Assembly: GCF_003028575.1 (NCBI RefSeq)
Contig: NZ_PYUD01000003.1
Span: 248,001-312,000, forward strand
Direction of reading: 5' to 3'
Origin: Halomonas urumqiensis
GTDB taxonomy: Bacteria > Pseudomonadota > Gammaproteobacteria > Pseudomonadales > Halomonadaceae
Length of the DNA stretch: 64,000 bases
The position numbers were made by a program, and so were the translations under genes. The notes beneath the pieces were generated by a model, which saw only the letters and a program-made list of their open reading frames with translations, made no database searches and was not told where the DNA came from. Numbering within the stretch: position 1 is the stretch's first letter; every line of letters begins with the position of its first letter. Below, in pieces: positions 34,676 to 43,563 of the stretch.

Positions 34676-35673
34676 TGGTCTCCTGTCAGTGTGATGCCCT
34701 CGTCCTCGACATGGGCACGTATGATCGACTCGATGTCGCCGTCGGCATGAAAGCCGAGTTCGGCAGCCCGCGGGGCTTCGACTCGCGATGGCCAGCTGGC
34801 GACAATCCGCTGAATTTCCGCATCCGCGTGCCACTCGATCAGCTCGCGGGCGGCGGGTCCCGCCACGCTCTCAAGGGCCGCCACCATCTCGGCGATGGTC
34901 ACGGTGAGCCCGGGCAGTGGAATAGTACGCGATTGGCCCAGGCGTTCACCGTCAAGACTCATGGCGTGCAGCATGGCGTCAAGCACGCGACGCGGCGAGG
35001 TGATGTAGACCGGGGTCTCGGGGGTGACCGGGCAGACCGCGCGCTCACCCACCAGGGGCTCTCGGATGATCGAGCTGACGAAGGTCGAGGCGGCCTTGTT
35101 CGGCTTGCCCGGACGCACGGCGATGGTCGGCAGGCGCAATGTGCGCCCGTCGACGAAGCCCCGCCGGGAATAATCGTTGACCAACATCTCACCAATGGCT
35201 TTCTGAGTGCCATAGGAAGAGACCGGTGTCGGCAGGGTATCGTCGACCACCACCTCCGGCAGCGGGCCGCCGAATACCGCGAACCCGCTGGCATAGACCA
35301 GCCGGGCGGGCTTCGGCTGGGCCCGCAGCACCTCGAGCAGCGCCAGCAGGCCGTGCAGGTTGACGCGCATGCCCAGATCGAAGTCCGCCTCGGCGGCGGA
35401 GCTGACCACCGCCGCCAGGTGCCAGACAAGGTCGACCTCGCGAGTCAGTTCCTCGAGCAGTGCGCTGTCGTCGATCTCGCCGATCCGCACGTCGAGACGT
35501 GGGTCGTCGGGAAGATCGTCGGCGGGAAAGGCATCGAGCAGGGTGATCTTGCCGATTTCTCGCGGTGCCTCGCCCTCCAGGGCAAGTGTCGGCTGGTCAA
35601 GCAGGTGGCGCGCGAGCCGCTTGCCGATGAAACCGGTTCCACCGGTGATCAGAACACGTAATGGACGTTGCAT
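34672..35673 (-). CDS. denD: D-erythronate dehydrogenase-like NAD-dependent epimerase/dehydratase family protein
   Basis: 333 residues, extended short-chain dehydrogenase. NAD motif ITGGTGFIGKRLARHLL at 8-24; DLVWHLAAVVSSAAEADFD near 86-104; active-site SSYGTQKAIGEML near 151-163 with the Y-x3-K pair (here Y153, K157). The overall pattern, including the ITSPRR and IVASWP regions, matches the group typified by DenD, which oxidises D-erythronate at C2 in some four-carbon acid pathways. The usual kinase and isomerase/decarboxylase partners are not adjacent. ATG 35673 with CTGGAG is preferred to a longer frame reaching 35877. Confidence 0.8.
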   Translation of the reverse strand: MQRPLRVLITGGTGFIGKRLARHLLDQPTLALEGEAPREIGKITLLDAFPADDLPDDPRLDVRIGEIDDSALLEELTREVDLVWHLAAVVSSAAEADFDLGMRVNLHGLLALLEVLRAQPKPARLVYASGFAVFGGPLPEVVVDDTLPTPVSSYGTQKAIGEMLVNDYSRRGFVDGRTLRLPTIAVRPGKPNKAASTFVSSIIREPLVGERAVCPVTPETPVYITSPRRVLDAMLHAMSLDGERLGQSRTIPLPGLTVTIAEMVAALESVAGPAARELIEWHADAEIQRIVASWPSRVEAPRAAELGFHADGDIESIIRAHVEDEGITLTGDQ

Positions 35674-35779
35674 GCTGGGCTCCAGGCATACGTCACCCGG
35701 TGCTTGCATCACGGCCCGGGCGACAGGTTCAATGAACCCATATGGATACCAGCCAAGCCTATCGCGAACTGTCACCAGA

Positions 35780-35986
35780 ATGACAATTCCTGTTACTTTC
35801 CCCGCTTCCGGTCTGCCCCGTATGCGAGATCGGTTGCGCAAGGATGTCCTGCTCGACGCGCTTCCCGACGACACCATCGACCGCTTGCTGAAGCTCGCCC
35901 AATGGGCGCGGCTGGGCTGGATTCGGGTGCGCTACCGGCGGGTCGTGGTAGTCGATCGGGCACAGCTGGCGAACCTGGTCGGCTGA
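35780..35986 (+). pseudogene. Apparent internally deleted Crp/Fnr-family regulator remnant
   Basis: A 68-residue frame (54 residues from a second ATG at 35822). The first part, LLDALPDDTIDRLLKLAQ, reads like the start of a cyclic-nucleotide-binding domain (pattern L-L-x-x-L-P-x-x-x-x-x-x-L). The last part, LGWIRVRYRRVVVVDRAQL, reads like the final wing of a Crp/Fnr helix-turn-helix (pattern G-x-I-x-V-x-x-x-x-x-x-x-D-x-x-x-L). About 150 residues that should lie between are missing. I infer an in-frame internal deletion. A genuine small protein is the alternative. No strong ribosome site is visible. Confidence 0.4.
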
Positions 35987-36050
35987 CCTCGGCCCCCCGG
36001 GGACATGCTAGAATGGTCGACTTGCCAGATACGCCAGACAAGGATGCACC

Positions 36051-37622
36051 ATGTCACTCGAAGACCTGCACCTCACACTTCGCAACCTGACGCTGGATGA
36101 CTATCCCCAGCTTGAATCGCTGATGGATGCCATCTATCACGACATCGGCGGTTCCTGGTCGAAGCACACCATGGACAACCTGATCGAGGCCTTCCCGGAT
36201 GGCCAGATCGGCATCGAGGACGACGGCAAGCTGGTCGGCATGGCGCTCACGGTGCGCGTCGATTACGACGAGTTCACCAACCCCCACAAGTATGACGACC
36301 TGATCGGCAAGCGCGAGGTGATCCTCGACAAGCCAGACGGCGACGCCATGTACGGGCTCGACGTACTGATCCACCCCGATTACCGCGGTTACCGGCTGGG
36401 CCGGCGACTCTACGATGCCCGCAAGGAGCTGTGCCGTTCGCTCAACCTGCGCGCCATTCTCGCCGGTGGGCGGATTCCCCAGTATCACCAGCACTCCGAC
36501 GAGCTGTCGCCGACCCAGTACATCGATCGTGTGACCCGCAAGGAGATCCACGACCCGATCCTCTCCTTCCAGCTGGCCAACGACTTCCAGGTCAAGCGCC
36601 TGCTGCGCGATTACCTCCCCGAGGACGACAAGTCGGAGGGCTACGCCACCCTGCTCGAGTGGAACAATTTCCTGTTCGAGCCGGCGGAAATGGTGCTCGA
36701 GACGCGCAAGACCCAGGTGCGGGTCGGTGCCGTGCAGTGGCAGATGCGCGAGTTCGATTCCGTGGAAGCGGTGCTGCAGCAGATCGAGTACTTCGTCGAC
36801 GCCTTGTCGGACTACAAGAGCGACTTCGCGGTCTTCCCGGAGCTGTTCAACGCCCCGCTGATGGGCCTGCAGGATCGCGCCGCCCAGCAGGACCAGGTCG
36901 CCGCCATTCGCTTCCTGGCCGGCTTCACCGAGCGCTTCAAGAGCGAGCTGTCACGCATGGCGGTCTCCTACAACATCAATATCGTCGCCGGTTCGATGAT
37001 CGAGGTGGGTGAGGATGACCGGCTCTACAACGTCGCCTACCTGTGCCACCGCGACGGTGAGATCGAGTGCCAGGCCAAGCTGCACATCACGCCACAGGAG
37101 CGTCGCGACTGGGTGATCGAAGGCGGCGACGACCTGCGGATATTCGACACCGATGCCGGCCGCGTGGGGATACTGATCTGCTATGACGTCGAATTCCCGG
37201 AACTCGGCAGGCTGCTGGCCGATCAGGACATGGATATCCTGTTCGTGCCGTTCTGGACCGACACCAAGAACGGCTACCTGCGCGTGCGCCACTGCGCCCA
37301 GGCCCGCGCCATCGAGAACGAGTGCTACGTGGTGCTGTGCGGCAGCGTCGGCAACGTGCCCTCCATCGAGAGCCTGGACATCCAGTACGCCCAGTCGTCG
37401 GTGTTCTCGCCCTCGGACTTCTCCTTTCCCCACGATGCGGTGCTCGCCGAAACCACCCCCAACACCGAGATGATCATGTTCTCCGACCTGGACCTGACGC
37501 GGCTCACCGTGGTGCGCAACGAGGGCTCGGTGACCAACCTCAAGGATCGCCGCAAGGACCTGTTCGACCTGCGCTGGCGCGACTGGTCGTGGAAGTCCGG
37601 GGCCAACCTCGAGGAGAACTGA
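36051..37622 (+). CDS. GNAT N-acetyltransferase fused to nitrilase-superfamily carbon-nitrogen hydrolase
   Basis: 523 residues, two domains. Residues 5-190 form a GNAT fold with the acetyl-CoA loop HPDYRGYRLGRRLYDAR at 108-124. Residues 222-500 form a nitrilase domain with the full catalytic triad: E264 (FPELFNAP), K343 (QAKLHIT) and C377 (ICYDVEFPE). Nitrilase-type amidohydrolases split amides; the pairing with an acetyltransferase is a recurring fusion, but its substrate is unknown to me. AAGGATGCACC precedes the ATG. The gene downstream starts five bases after its stop. Confidence 0.9.
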   Translation: MSLEDLHLTLRNLTLDDYPQLESLMDAIYHDIGGSWSKHTMDNLIEAFPDGQIGIEDDGKLVGMALTVRVDYDEFTNPHKYDDLIGKREVILDKPDGDAMYGLDVLIHPDYRGYRLGRRLYDARKELCRSLNLRAILAGGRIPQYHQHSDELSPTQYIDRVTRKEIHDPILSFQLANDFQVKRLLRDYLPEDDKSEGYATLLEWNNFLFEPAEMVLETRKTQVRVGAVQWQMREFDSVEAVLQQIEYFVDALSDYKSDFAVFPELFNAPLMGLQDRAAQQDQVAAIRFLAGFTERFKSELSRMAVSYNINIVAGSMIEVGEDDRLYNVAYLCHRDGEIECQAKLHITPQERRDWVIEGGDDLRIFDTDAGRVGILICYDVEFPELGRLLADQDMDILFVPFWTDTKNGYLRVRHCAQARAIENECYVVLCGSVGNVPSIESLDIQYAQSSVFSPSDFSFPHDAVLAETTPNTEMIMFSDLDLTRLTVVRNEGSVTNLKDRRKDLFDLRWRDWSWKSGANLEEN

Positions 37623-37626
37623 GGCG

Positions 37627-38430
37627 ATGCTTGGCCGGCTGCGCCGCCTGGGGGGCCGTGGCCTCGCCTTCCGTCGCCCGTTGCCGGAAGCGGCCTGGCG
37701 GGAGGCGTGCCAGCGCGTGCCCCTGCTGGCCACACTCGATGCCGCCGACGCCGCCAGGCTCGGCAAACGGGCCTGGCAGTTCCTGGGTACCAAGCGGCTC
37801 AGCCTGCATCCCGAGTTTGCCGAGAACAGCGTGTTCGACGAGCCGGCCCAGCTCGTACTGGCTGGCCAGGTCTGCCTGCTGACCCTTGGTTGGGATGACG
37901 CCGAGCATGTCGACGCCTTCGCCAACGTTCATGAAGTGCTGATCCTGCCCGAGGCCTTCAACCGCCGAGTCGAGGAGATGGACGAGTTCGGCGTGATGCA
38001 CGAATACGTCGATGAGCGGGCCGGCGAAACCTCCCACCAGGGCCCGGTGGTGGTGGCCTTTCCGGACCTCATGGAGAGCGGCGATTTCACCGGCTTCAAC
38101 GTGCTGATCCATGAGTTCGCCCACAAGCTCGACATGGGCAACTCGCTGGATACCGATGGCTTCCCGCCGTTGCCGCGCGATATCGACCCCAGGGATTGGC
38201 ACGCCATATTCCAGGGCGTCTGGGACGATCTCCAGGCACGCCTCGCCAGGGATGAACCCACCCCCATCGACGACTACGCGGCCAGCCATCCCGGCGAGTG
38301 CTTCGCGGTGTGCTGCGAAGCCTTCTTCAGCGCCCCGGACCAGCTCGACGGCGCCTACCCGGCGCTATATCAGCTACTCTCGCGCTACTTCCGCCAGGAC
38401 CCGCTCACGCGCCTGCCGGTCGATCATTGA
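37627..38430 (+). CDS. mtfA: MtfA-like zinc metallopeptidase (M90 family)
   Basis: 267 residues, as E. coli MtfA (265). The zinc site HEFAH has H162, E163 and H166; the third ligand is likely E231 in the ECFAVCCEAFF helix. MtfA is a cytosolic peptidase that binds the Mlc repressor and so affects the glucose PTS in E. coli. Whether Mlc regulation exists here is unknown. It is probably co-transcribed with the GNAT-nitrilase gene, because its ribosome site lies in that gene's end (GGAGAACTGAGGCG). It converges on a LysR gene, with a hairpin at 38427-38445 over both ends. Confidence 0.88.
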   Translation: MLGRLRRLGGRGLAFRRPLPEAAWREACQRVPLLATLDAADAARLGKRAWQFLGTKRLSLHPEFAENSVFDEPAQLVLAGQVCLLTLGWDDAEHVDAFANVHEVLILPEAFNRRVEEMDEFGVMHEYVDERAGETSHQGPVVVAFPDLMESGDFTGFNVLIHEFAHKLDMGNSLDTDGFPPLPRDIDPRDWHAIFQGVWDDLQARLARDEPTPIDDYAASHPGECFAVCCEAFFSAPDQLDGAYPALYQLLSRYFRQDPLTRLPVDH

Positions 38431-38445
38431 GCCTCGGGGGCTCAA
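38427..38445. terminator. Hairpin over the convergent mtfA and LysR ends
   Basis: TTGAGCC at 38427-38433 pairs with GGCTCAA at 38439-38445. It overlaps both stop codons, so it could serve both strands. Stem is short and lacks a U-run. Confidence 0.4.
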
Positions 38446-39374
38446 GGTCTCTCAGGTACCCGACCGCGCATCCCCTCCTCCAGGAAATCGATAAAGGCAC
38501 GCAGCCGTGCCGGCACATGCCGGCGCTGCTGGTAGACGGCATGGAAGTCCGCACGCACGCCCTGCCATTCGGGCAACAGTTCCACCAGTCCGCCACTGGC
38601 GAGATGCTCATGGATATCCCACCATGAGCGCATCGCCACCCCATGGCCGTCCAGCGCCAGCCCCACGATCACCTCACCGTCATTGCTGGCCAAAGGCCCC
38701 GAGACCTTGACCGCCTGCTCGCGCTCGGGGTCGTCGCGCCGCTGGAAGCGCCATACCGCGAAGTCATTGTCGTTCTCGCGCAGCAACAGACATGGGCAGG
38801 CGGTGAGGTCGGCTGGGGCGCGCAACCCCGGCAGGCGCGCGACAAGGGTGGGGGCGGCGCACAGTACGCGGCGGTTTTCGAGAATTCGCCTGGCCACCAG
38901 GCGCGAATCCGGGGGCTCGCCGACGCGAATGCCGATATCGAAGGCCTGATCGCCAAGGTTCAGCGGGAAATTGGACAGCTCGAGCACCCCCTCCACACCC
39001 GGATGTCGCGTACAGAAAGACGAGAGCAGAGGCGCCACGTGGCGTCGGCCAAACCCGAAGGTGGCGTTGACACGCAGCGGCCCCGAAAGCCCGCCACGGT
39101 GGTCACCCAGGCTCTCCTCCAGCTCGGCCAGTTCCTCGAGAATCGCCGCACCGCGCATCAGATAGCGCTCACCCTCGGCGGTAAGATTCAGCCGCCGGGT
39201 GGTGCGGCTGGCCAGCTCCACCCCCATGCGTGCCTCGAGTTGCTTGAGCCGCTTGCTCACCGCCGACAGCGAAAGCCCCAGCTCCCGGGCCGTGGCAGTG
39301 AGGCTGCCGGCATGGGCCAGGCGTTGGAAGAAGGCAAGATCGTCGAGTTGCGCCACACCATTCTCCACTTTCAT
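38442..39374 (-). CDS. LysR-family regulator (DmlR-like)
   Basis: 310 residues. Helix-turn-helix at about 14-60 (HAGSLTATARELGLSLSAVSKRLKQLEARMG), then a substrate domain with LSGPLRVNATFGFGRRHVAPLL near 96-117, the pattern of the DmlR/CrgA branch. Divergent from the D-malate dehydrogenase gene 101 bases away, as dmlR is from dmlA in E. coli. It most likely activates that gene on D-malate or tartrate. Confidence 0.85.
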   Translation of the reverse strand: MKVENGVAQLDDLAFFQRLAHAGSLTATARELGLSLSAVSKRLKQLEARMGVELASRTTRRLNLTAEGERYLMRGAAILEELAELEESLGDHRGGLSGPLRVNATFGFGRRHVAPLLSSFCTRHPGVEGVLELSNFPLNLGDQAFDIGIRVGEPPDSRLVARRILENRRVLCAAPTLVARLPGLRAPADLTACPCLLLRENDNDFAVWRFQRRDDPEREQAVKVSGPLASNDGEVIVGLALDGHGVAMRSWWDIHEHLASGGLVELLPEWQGVRADFHAVYQQRRHVPARLRAFIDFLEEGMRGRVPERP

Positions 39375-39475
39375 TCAATAATACATTGCATGATAGCCTG
39401 ATTATCTCCCATCTATCAGCGGCTACACTATCCGCGCACTCCCCTCTTTTCAGGATTATGGCCAGGAGACATTTC

Positions 39476-40549
39476 ATGTCACATCGTATTGCGGTGATTC
39501 CCGGTGACGGCATCGGCAAGGAAGTGATGCCGGAAGGCGTTCGCGCGCTCGAAGCCGCCGCCCACCGTTTCGGCATCGAGCTGGAACTGGTGAATTTCGA
39601 TTTCGCCAGCTGCGACTACTATCAGGCCCACGGCAAGATGTTGCCGGACGACTGGTTCGAGCAGTTGAAGGATTTCGACGCGATCTTCTACGGTGCCGTG
39701 GGCTGGCCGGAGACGGTACCGGACCACGTGTCACTTTGGGGTTCGCTGCTGCAGTTCCGCCGCCGCTTCGACCAATACGTGAACCTGCGCCCCTGCAAGC
39801 TGCTACCGGGCATCAAGAGCCCGCTGGCCGACCGCAAGCCGGGTGACATCGACTTCTACGTGGTACGCGAGAACACCGAAGGCGAGTACTCGAGCGTCGG
39901 CGGCAAGATGTTCGAGGGTACCGACCGCGAAGTGGTGATCCAGGAAACGGTGATGACCCGCCACGGCACCGACCGGGTGCTCAAGTACGCCTTCGACCTG
40001 GCTCAGAGCCGCCCTCGCAAGAAGCTCACCTCGGCCACCAAGTCCAACGGCATCGCCATTACCATGCCGTGGTGGGACGAGCGCGTGAAGGCAATGAGCG
40101 CCAACTATTCCGACGTCGCCGTCGACCAGTTCCACATCGACATCCTCACCGCCAACTTCGTCATGCACCCCGACTGGTTCGACGTGGTGGTGGCCAGCAA
40201 CCTGTTCGGCGACATCCTCTCCGACCTGGGCCCGGCCTGCACCGGCACCATTGGCGTCGCACCCTCCGCCAACATCAACCCCGAGGGCAAGTTCCCGAGC
40301 CTCTTCGAACCGGTGCATGGCAGCGCCCCGGACATCGCCGGCAAGGGAATCGCCAACCCCATCGGCCAGATCTGGTCAGGCGCGATGATGCTCGAGCACC
40401 TCGGCCACCCCAAGGCGGCCCAGGCCATCGTTGATGCCTTCGAAGCGGTGCTCAGCGAAGGCGACTCGTCGACACTCACACCGGATGTGCGTGGCCAGGG
40501 CAGCACCGAAGGCCTCGGCCGGGCGATCGCCGAGCGCATCAAGGGCTGA
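39476..40549 (+). CDS. dmlA: D-malate dehydrogenase (decarboxylating) / tartrate dehydrogenase
   Basis: 357 residues, close to E. coli DmlA (361). Isocitrate/isopropylmalate dehydrogenase fold: AVIPGDGIGKEVMPEG at 5-20, WGSLLQFRRRFDQYVNLRP near 85-103 (substrate arginines), VVRENTEGEYSS near 124-135, KSNG lysine near 186 and VVASNLFGDILSDLG near 237-251. It oxidises and decarboxylates D-malate to pyruvate with NAD, and may act on tartrate or isopropylmalate. ATG 39476 follows CAGGAGAC; earlier in-frame ATGs would encode an unrelated leader. Paired with the divergent DmlR-like regulator; a hairpin at 40559-40588 ends it. Confidence 0.92.
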   Translation: MSHRIAVIPGDGIGKEVMPEGVRALEAAAHRFGIELELVNFDFASCDYYQAHGKMLPDDWFEQLKDFDAIFYGAVGWPETVPDHVSLWGSLLQFRRRFDQYVNLRPCKLLPGIKSPLADRKPGDIDFYVVRENTEGEYSSVGGKMFEGTDREVVIQETVMTRHGTDRVLKYAFDLAQSRPRKKLTSATKSNGIAITMPWWDERVKAMSANYSDVAVDQFHIDILTANFVMHPDWFDVVVASNLFGDILSDLGPACTGTIGVAPSANINPEGKFPSLFEPVHGSAPDIAGKGIANPIGQIWSGAMMLEHLGHPKAAQAIVDAFEAVLSEGDSSTLTPDVRGQGSTEGLGRAIAERIKG

Positions 40550-40558
40550 ATCGACACA

Positions 40559-40588
40559 GGGCCGGCAGGTCACACGTCCTGCCGGCCC
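40559..40588. terminator. Bidirectional terminator between dmlA and the methyltransferase gene
   Basis: GGGCCGGCAGG at 40559-40569 pairs perfectly with 40578-40588 around an 8-nt loop, between convergent stops. No U-run. Confidence 0.6.
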
Positions 40589-40597
40589 CACTGCCCT

Positions 40598-41485
40598 TCA
40601 ACCCGTGCGCCACACGCCTTCGAGAATGCGTACCTTGCCCGCGGCGAGGTTGTCGCGCAGGTTGCGGCCCATCAGCGCGAAGTCGTCGCCGAAGATCAGC
40701 GCCGGGCCCGGCAGCGGTGCCGCAGGTGACACCGCATCGCTTTCGCGACGGCTGTGCTTTTTACGCCAGGCCAGGGCCGATTCGGTGACATCGCGCACCA
40801 CGACCGGCATGAATCCGGCCTTGGCAAGCTCGGCCTCGAGCTGATCGCGCCGCCGAAGATGGCTGGTCGCGGCGGTGCGTGCCCAAGGCACCGGCAGCAC
40901 CAGTAGCGCCGGGTTGTCGCCGGCCACCACCTCGTGCAGCAGCAACCGCCCCCCTGGGCGCAGCAGGCGCCGCCATTCTTCCATTACCCGGGCCGGATCC
41001 GGCATGTTCATCAGCGCATGCTGGCACCAGACCGCCTCGACGCTGGCGGCGGACAAGGGGGTATCGGCCGCATCGGCGCACAGGAAGCGGGTCTGCTCGG
41101 CAAGCCCTGTGGCTTCGCTCAGCCAACGCGCCAGCTCGATGAACGCCGCGGTGATATCCACGCCCGTGACCTCGCAGCCGAACTCACTTGCCAGCAAGCG
41201 GCTGGCGCCGCCGGTTCCGCAGCCCACGTCCAGCAATCGGGTCCCCGGCTGGACTTCCCCTAGCCTTGCCAGCGAGCGGCTGGCGGCACGGCCACCGAGG
41301 TGTAGCTGGTCGATGCCCGCCACCGTGTCGCAGGACAACCGCGCCGGGTCGTGGCCGGCGAGTCGCAACGCCGCCTGAACTCTGGCCATCAGCGTTTCGC
41401 CACTGGTCGCGGCCAGCGCATCATAGTGCGCCATCAGTGCCCGGGCATCGGGCGACGCACAGGCGATATTTCGATCGTCGATCAT
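40598..41485 (-). CDS. Class I SAM-dependent methyltransferase, substrate unknown
   Basis: 295 residues. Motif I LLDVGCGTGGASRLLA near 84-99 and the acidic end of strand 2 (VTGVDIT near 107) define an AdoMet fold; VWCQHALMNMPDP near 150 and LLRPGGRLLLHEVV near 170 fit motifs II-III. The DQLHLGGRAAS segment before motif I recalls small-molecule N- and C-methyltransferases such as glycine/sarcosine or UbiE-type enzymes. I cannot name the substrate. It stands alone, leftward, divergent from the lipocalin gene with 111 bases between. Confidence 0.82.
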   Translation of the reverse strand: MIDDRNIACASPDARALMAHYDALAATSGETLMARVQAALRLAGHDPARLSCDTVAGIDQLHLGGRAASRSLARLGEVQPGTRLLDVGCGTGGASRLLASEFGCEVTGVDITAAFIELARWLSEATGLAEQTRFLCADAADTPLSAASVEAVWCQHALMNMPDPARVMEEWRRLLRPGGRLLLHEVVAGDNPALLVLPVPWARTAATSHLRRRDQLEAELAKAGFMPVVVRDVTESALAWRKKHSRRESDAVSPAAPLPGPALIFGDDFALMGRNLRDNLAAGKVRILEGVWRTG

Positions 41486-41596
41486 GGCGGGTTCCTGAAG
41501 GGGCTCGGCGCTGTCATTCTATCCATGCGCCACGGGCTTCCCCTATTCTTCATTAGTGCAGCTTTAATCAGACCCTCACGACAAGGAGTCACCCGC

Positions 41597-42142
41597 ATGT
41601 CTCGTTTACCCGCACTCGCGCTGATCACCGCCTCGACCCTCGGGCTTGCCGCCTGCACCGGCATTCCCGAGGGTACCGAGCCCGTCAGTGATTTCGAGCT
41701 CGAGCGTTATCTGGGTCAATGGTACGAGATCGCGCGTCTCGACCACTCCTTCGAACGGGGTCTGGATTGCGTCACCGCCAGCTATTCCTTGCGCGAGGAT
41801 GGCGGCGTGCGCGTGATCAACCGGGGGGTGAACCTGAGCGAAGGTGAACCGGATGAGGCCGAGGGCCGCGCCTACTTCATCGGTGACGAAAGCGTCGGGC
41901 GACTGAAGGTCAGCTTCTTCGGTCCCTTCTATGGCGGCTACAACGTGCTGGCGCTCGATGACGACTATCAATGGTCGCTGGTGGCCGGTCCCGACCGTGA
42001 CTATCTGTGGATACTGGCACGCCAGCCGACACTGGATGACGCCACCCTCGATGAGCTGATCCAACGCGCCGAGGCGCTCGACTTCCCGGTAAACCAACTG
42101 ATTGATGTCGCTCAAGGCAAATCCTGCCAGGCGTGGCGCTGA
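41597..42142 (+). CDS. blc: Outer-membrane lipocalin lipoprotein (Blc-like)
   Basis: 181 residues. Lipoprotein signal peptide with lipobox LAAC (cysteine at residue 20), then a lipocalin barrel: YLGQWYEIARLDHSFERG near 42-59 (the G-x-W motif), VINRG near 78, FFGPFYGGYNVLALDDDYQWSLV near 110-132 and RDYLWILAR near 137. Bacterial lipocalins bind fatty acids or lysophospholipids at the inner face of the outer membrane. No Asp at position +2 after the cysteine, so outer-membrane sorting is expected. ATG 41597 has AAGGAG upstream; the longer open frame is not used. Confidence 0.9.
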   Translation: MSRLPALALITASTLGLAACTGIPEGTEPVSDFELERYLGQWYEIARLDHSFERGLDCVTASYSLREDGGVRVINRGVNLSEGEPDEAEGRAYFIGDESVGRLKVSFFGPFYGGYNVLALDDDYQWSLVAGPDRDYLWILARQPTLDDATLDELIQRAEALDFPVNQLIDVAQGKSCQAWR

Positions 42143-42309
42143 GTTTCAGCTTCGCACCCCTGGCTTTCACCAGACCGACCCGTGGACTTGCCGTTCGGGT
42201 GACCCAGGGGGAAGGTGAGGCGAATCGAACGCACGAGTCACAACACGCCAGGCAGCACATGGCTGGCCAGCACACATCATGGGTACCTCATGCCTAGCGA
42301 ATCGAGGGC

Positions 42310-42369
42310 GGGAAATCGAACGGTGGGAGATCGAATGTTGGGAGATCGAAAGCTGGGAGAGTGGATGAC
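42310..42369 (+). repeat. 15-bp tandem repeat (about 3.5 copies) at the astE start
   Basis: Units begin at 42310, 42325, 42340 and 42355; the consensus is GGGAGATCGAA plus four variable bases. The second unit contains ATG 42335 and the last leads into ATG 42365. Each unit carries a GGGAGA that resembles a ribosome site. Confidence 0.8.
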
Positions 42370-43336
42370 GGCCACCCTCGAGGGTCGCGCGCTCCCCGAG
42401 ACTCAACCGATCGCCAACGGCAGCCTCCACCACCTGGGGCCCGGAATACTCGAGCTCATTCCCGACCATCCGAATGAACAGGCGCGTGCCTGCATCTTCT
42501 CCGTCGGGATCCACGGCAACGAGACCGCACCCATCGAATTGCTCGATACCTGCCTGACGAAGGTGATGGAAGAGCGTATTGCCCTCGGGGCCCCGGTACT
42601 GATGATCCTGGGCAACCTGGAGGCGATACATGCGGGCCAGCGCTTCATCACCACCAACCTCAATCGGCTGTTTCGACGCGACCTGACGGAAGCCGGAAAG
42701 GAGCCCGACCGTGCGCGAGAGTTGATGACCAGCGTGGACGACTTCCGGCAGCGACATGGCGAACGCTCAGTACTGCATTACGACCTGCACACGGCAATCC
42801 GCGACAGCCGCTATCCACGCTTCGTGGTCAGCCCCTTCGCCGACACACCGGTGGAGCCCGCCCAGTGGCACTGGCTCACCGCCGCCGACATTCAGGCCGT
42901 GCTTCATCAGCATCAGCACAGCTGGACCTTCTCGCACTACACCCGCCACTATCATGGTGGCCAGGCCTTCACTCTGGAACTGGGACGCGCGCTGCCCTTC
43001 GGTCACAACGACCTGGCACCTCTGGCGCCCATGGGCGACCTGCTGACAGCCTTGATCGAAGGTCGCGAACCGCGTGGTGCAGATCCATCGCGCATGCGCT
43101 TCTTCCGCGTCGAGCAGGAGGTGATGCGCCATGCCCGGGACTTCCGCCTGTGTTTTGCCGATGACACGCCAAACTTCACCGAATTCGCGCCGGGCACCTT
43201 GCTTGCCGAAGACGCCCACGCCGGCGAGACCCGTGTGGGCGATCACTCACTTGGCGTGGTGTTTCCCAATGCCGACGTCGAAGTCGGCGCCCGTGCGGCG
43301 CTGCTGGTCAAAAACGAGGAGCCGCCTGAGGTGTGA
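42335..43336 (+). CDS. astE: Succinylglutamate desuccinylase
   Basis: 333 residues from ATG 42335 (323 from ATG 42365; E. coli AstE has 322). Zinc carboxypeptidase-like fold: GIHGNETAPIELL with H60 and E63, and the third ligand H152 in HYDLHTAIR. ALPFGHNDLAPL near 243 and the C-terminal FPNADVEVGARAALLV also match AstE. It performs the last step of the arginine succinyltransferase pathway, releasing succinate and glutamate. Other ast genes are not in the window, but a basic amino acid ABC transporter follows. The start is uncertain because the N-terminus lies in a 15-bp tandem repeat that repeats both ribosome site and start. Confidence 0.87.
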   Translation: MLGDRKLGEWMTATLEGRALPETQPIANGSLHHLGPGILELIPDHPNEQARACIFSVGIHGNETAPIELLDTCLTKVMEERIALGAPVLMILGNLEAIHAGQRFITTNLNRLFRRDLTEAGKEPDRARELMTSVDDFRQRHGERSVLHYDLHTAIRDSRYPRFVVSPFADTPVEPAQWHWLTAADIQAVLHQHQHSWTFSHYTRHYHGGQAFTLELGRALPFGHNDLAPLAPMGDLLTALIEGREPRGADPSRMRFFRVEQEVMRHARDFRLCFADDTPNFTEFAPGTLLAEDAHAGETRVGDHSLGVVFPNADVEVGARAALLVKNEEPPEV

Positions 43337-43563
43337 CACCGCTGTGCCGCGAGCAGCTTCAAGTGTGAAAATGACGCCAGAACAACAACAATCTAGAGGT
43401 AGTATCTTGTGTACACGACGCAATGCACCAGACCAACGTTGGATGTCACGCCGCCATTTCCCCCTTTCGGATGCCCGGCGGGCTGTTAGAATCGCCCCCT
43501 TTTCGCGCTGCTCTGCATGGCGGCGTTGCCCGCGGCGACCTTACCTGACCTGGAGCCCGATCC

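Noticed and set aside
43405-43425. GTGTACAC palindrome upstream of the ABC transporter
   Set aside because: Only 8 bp, single copy, and not tied to a regulator; could be chance.
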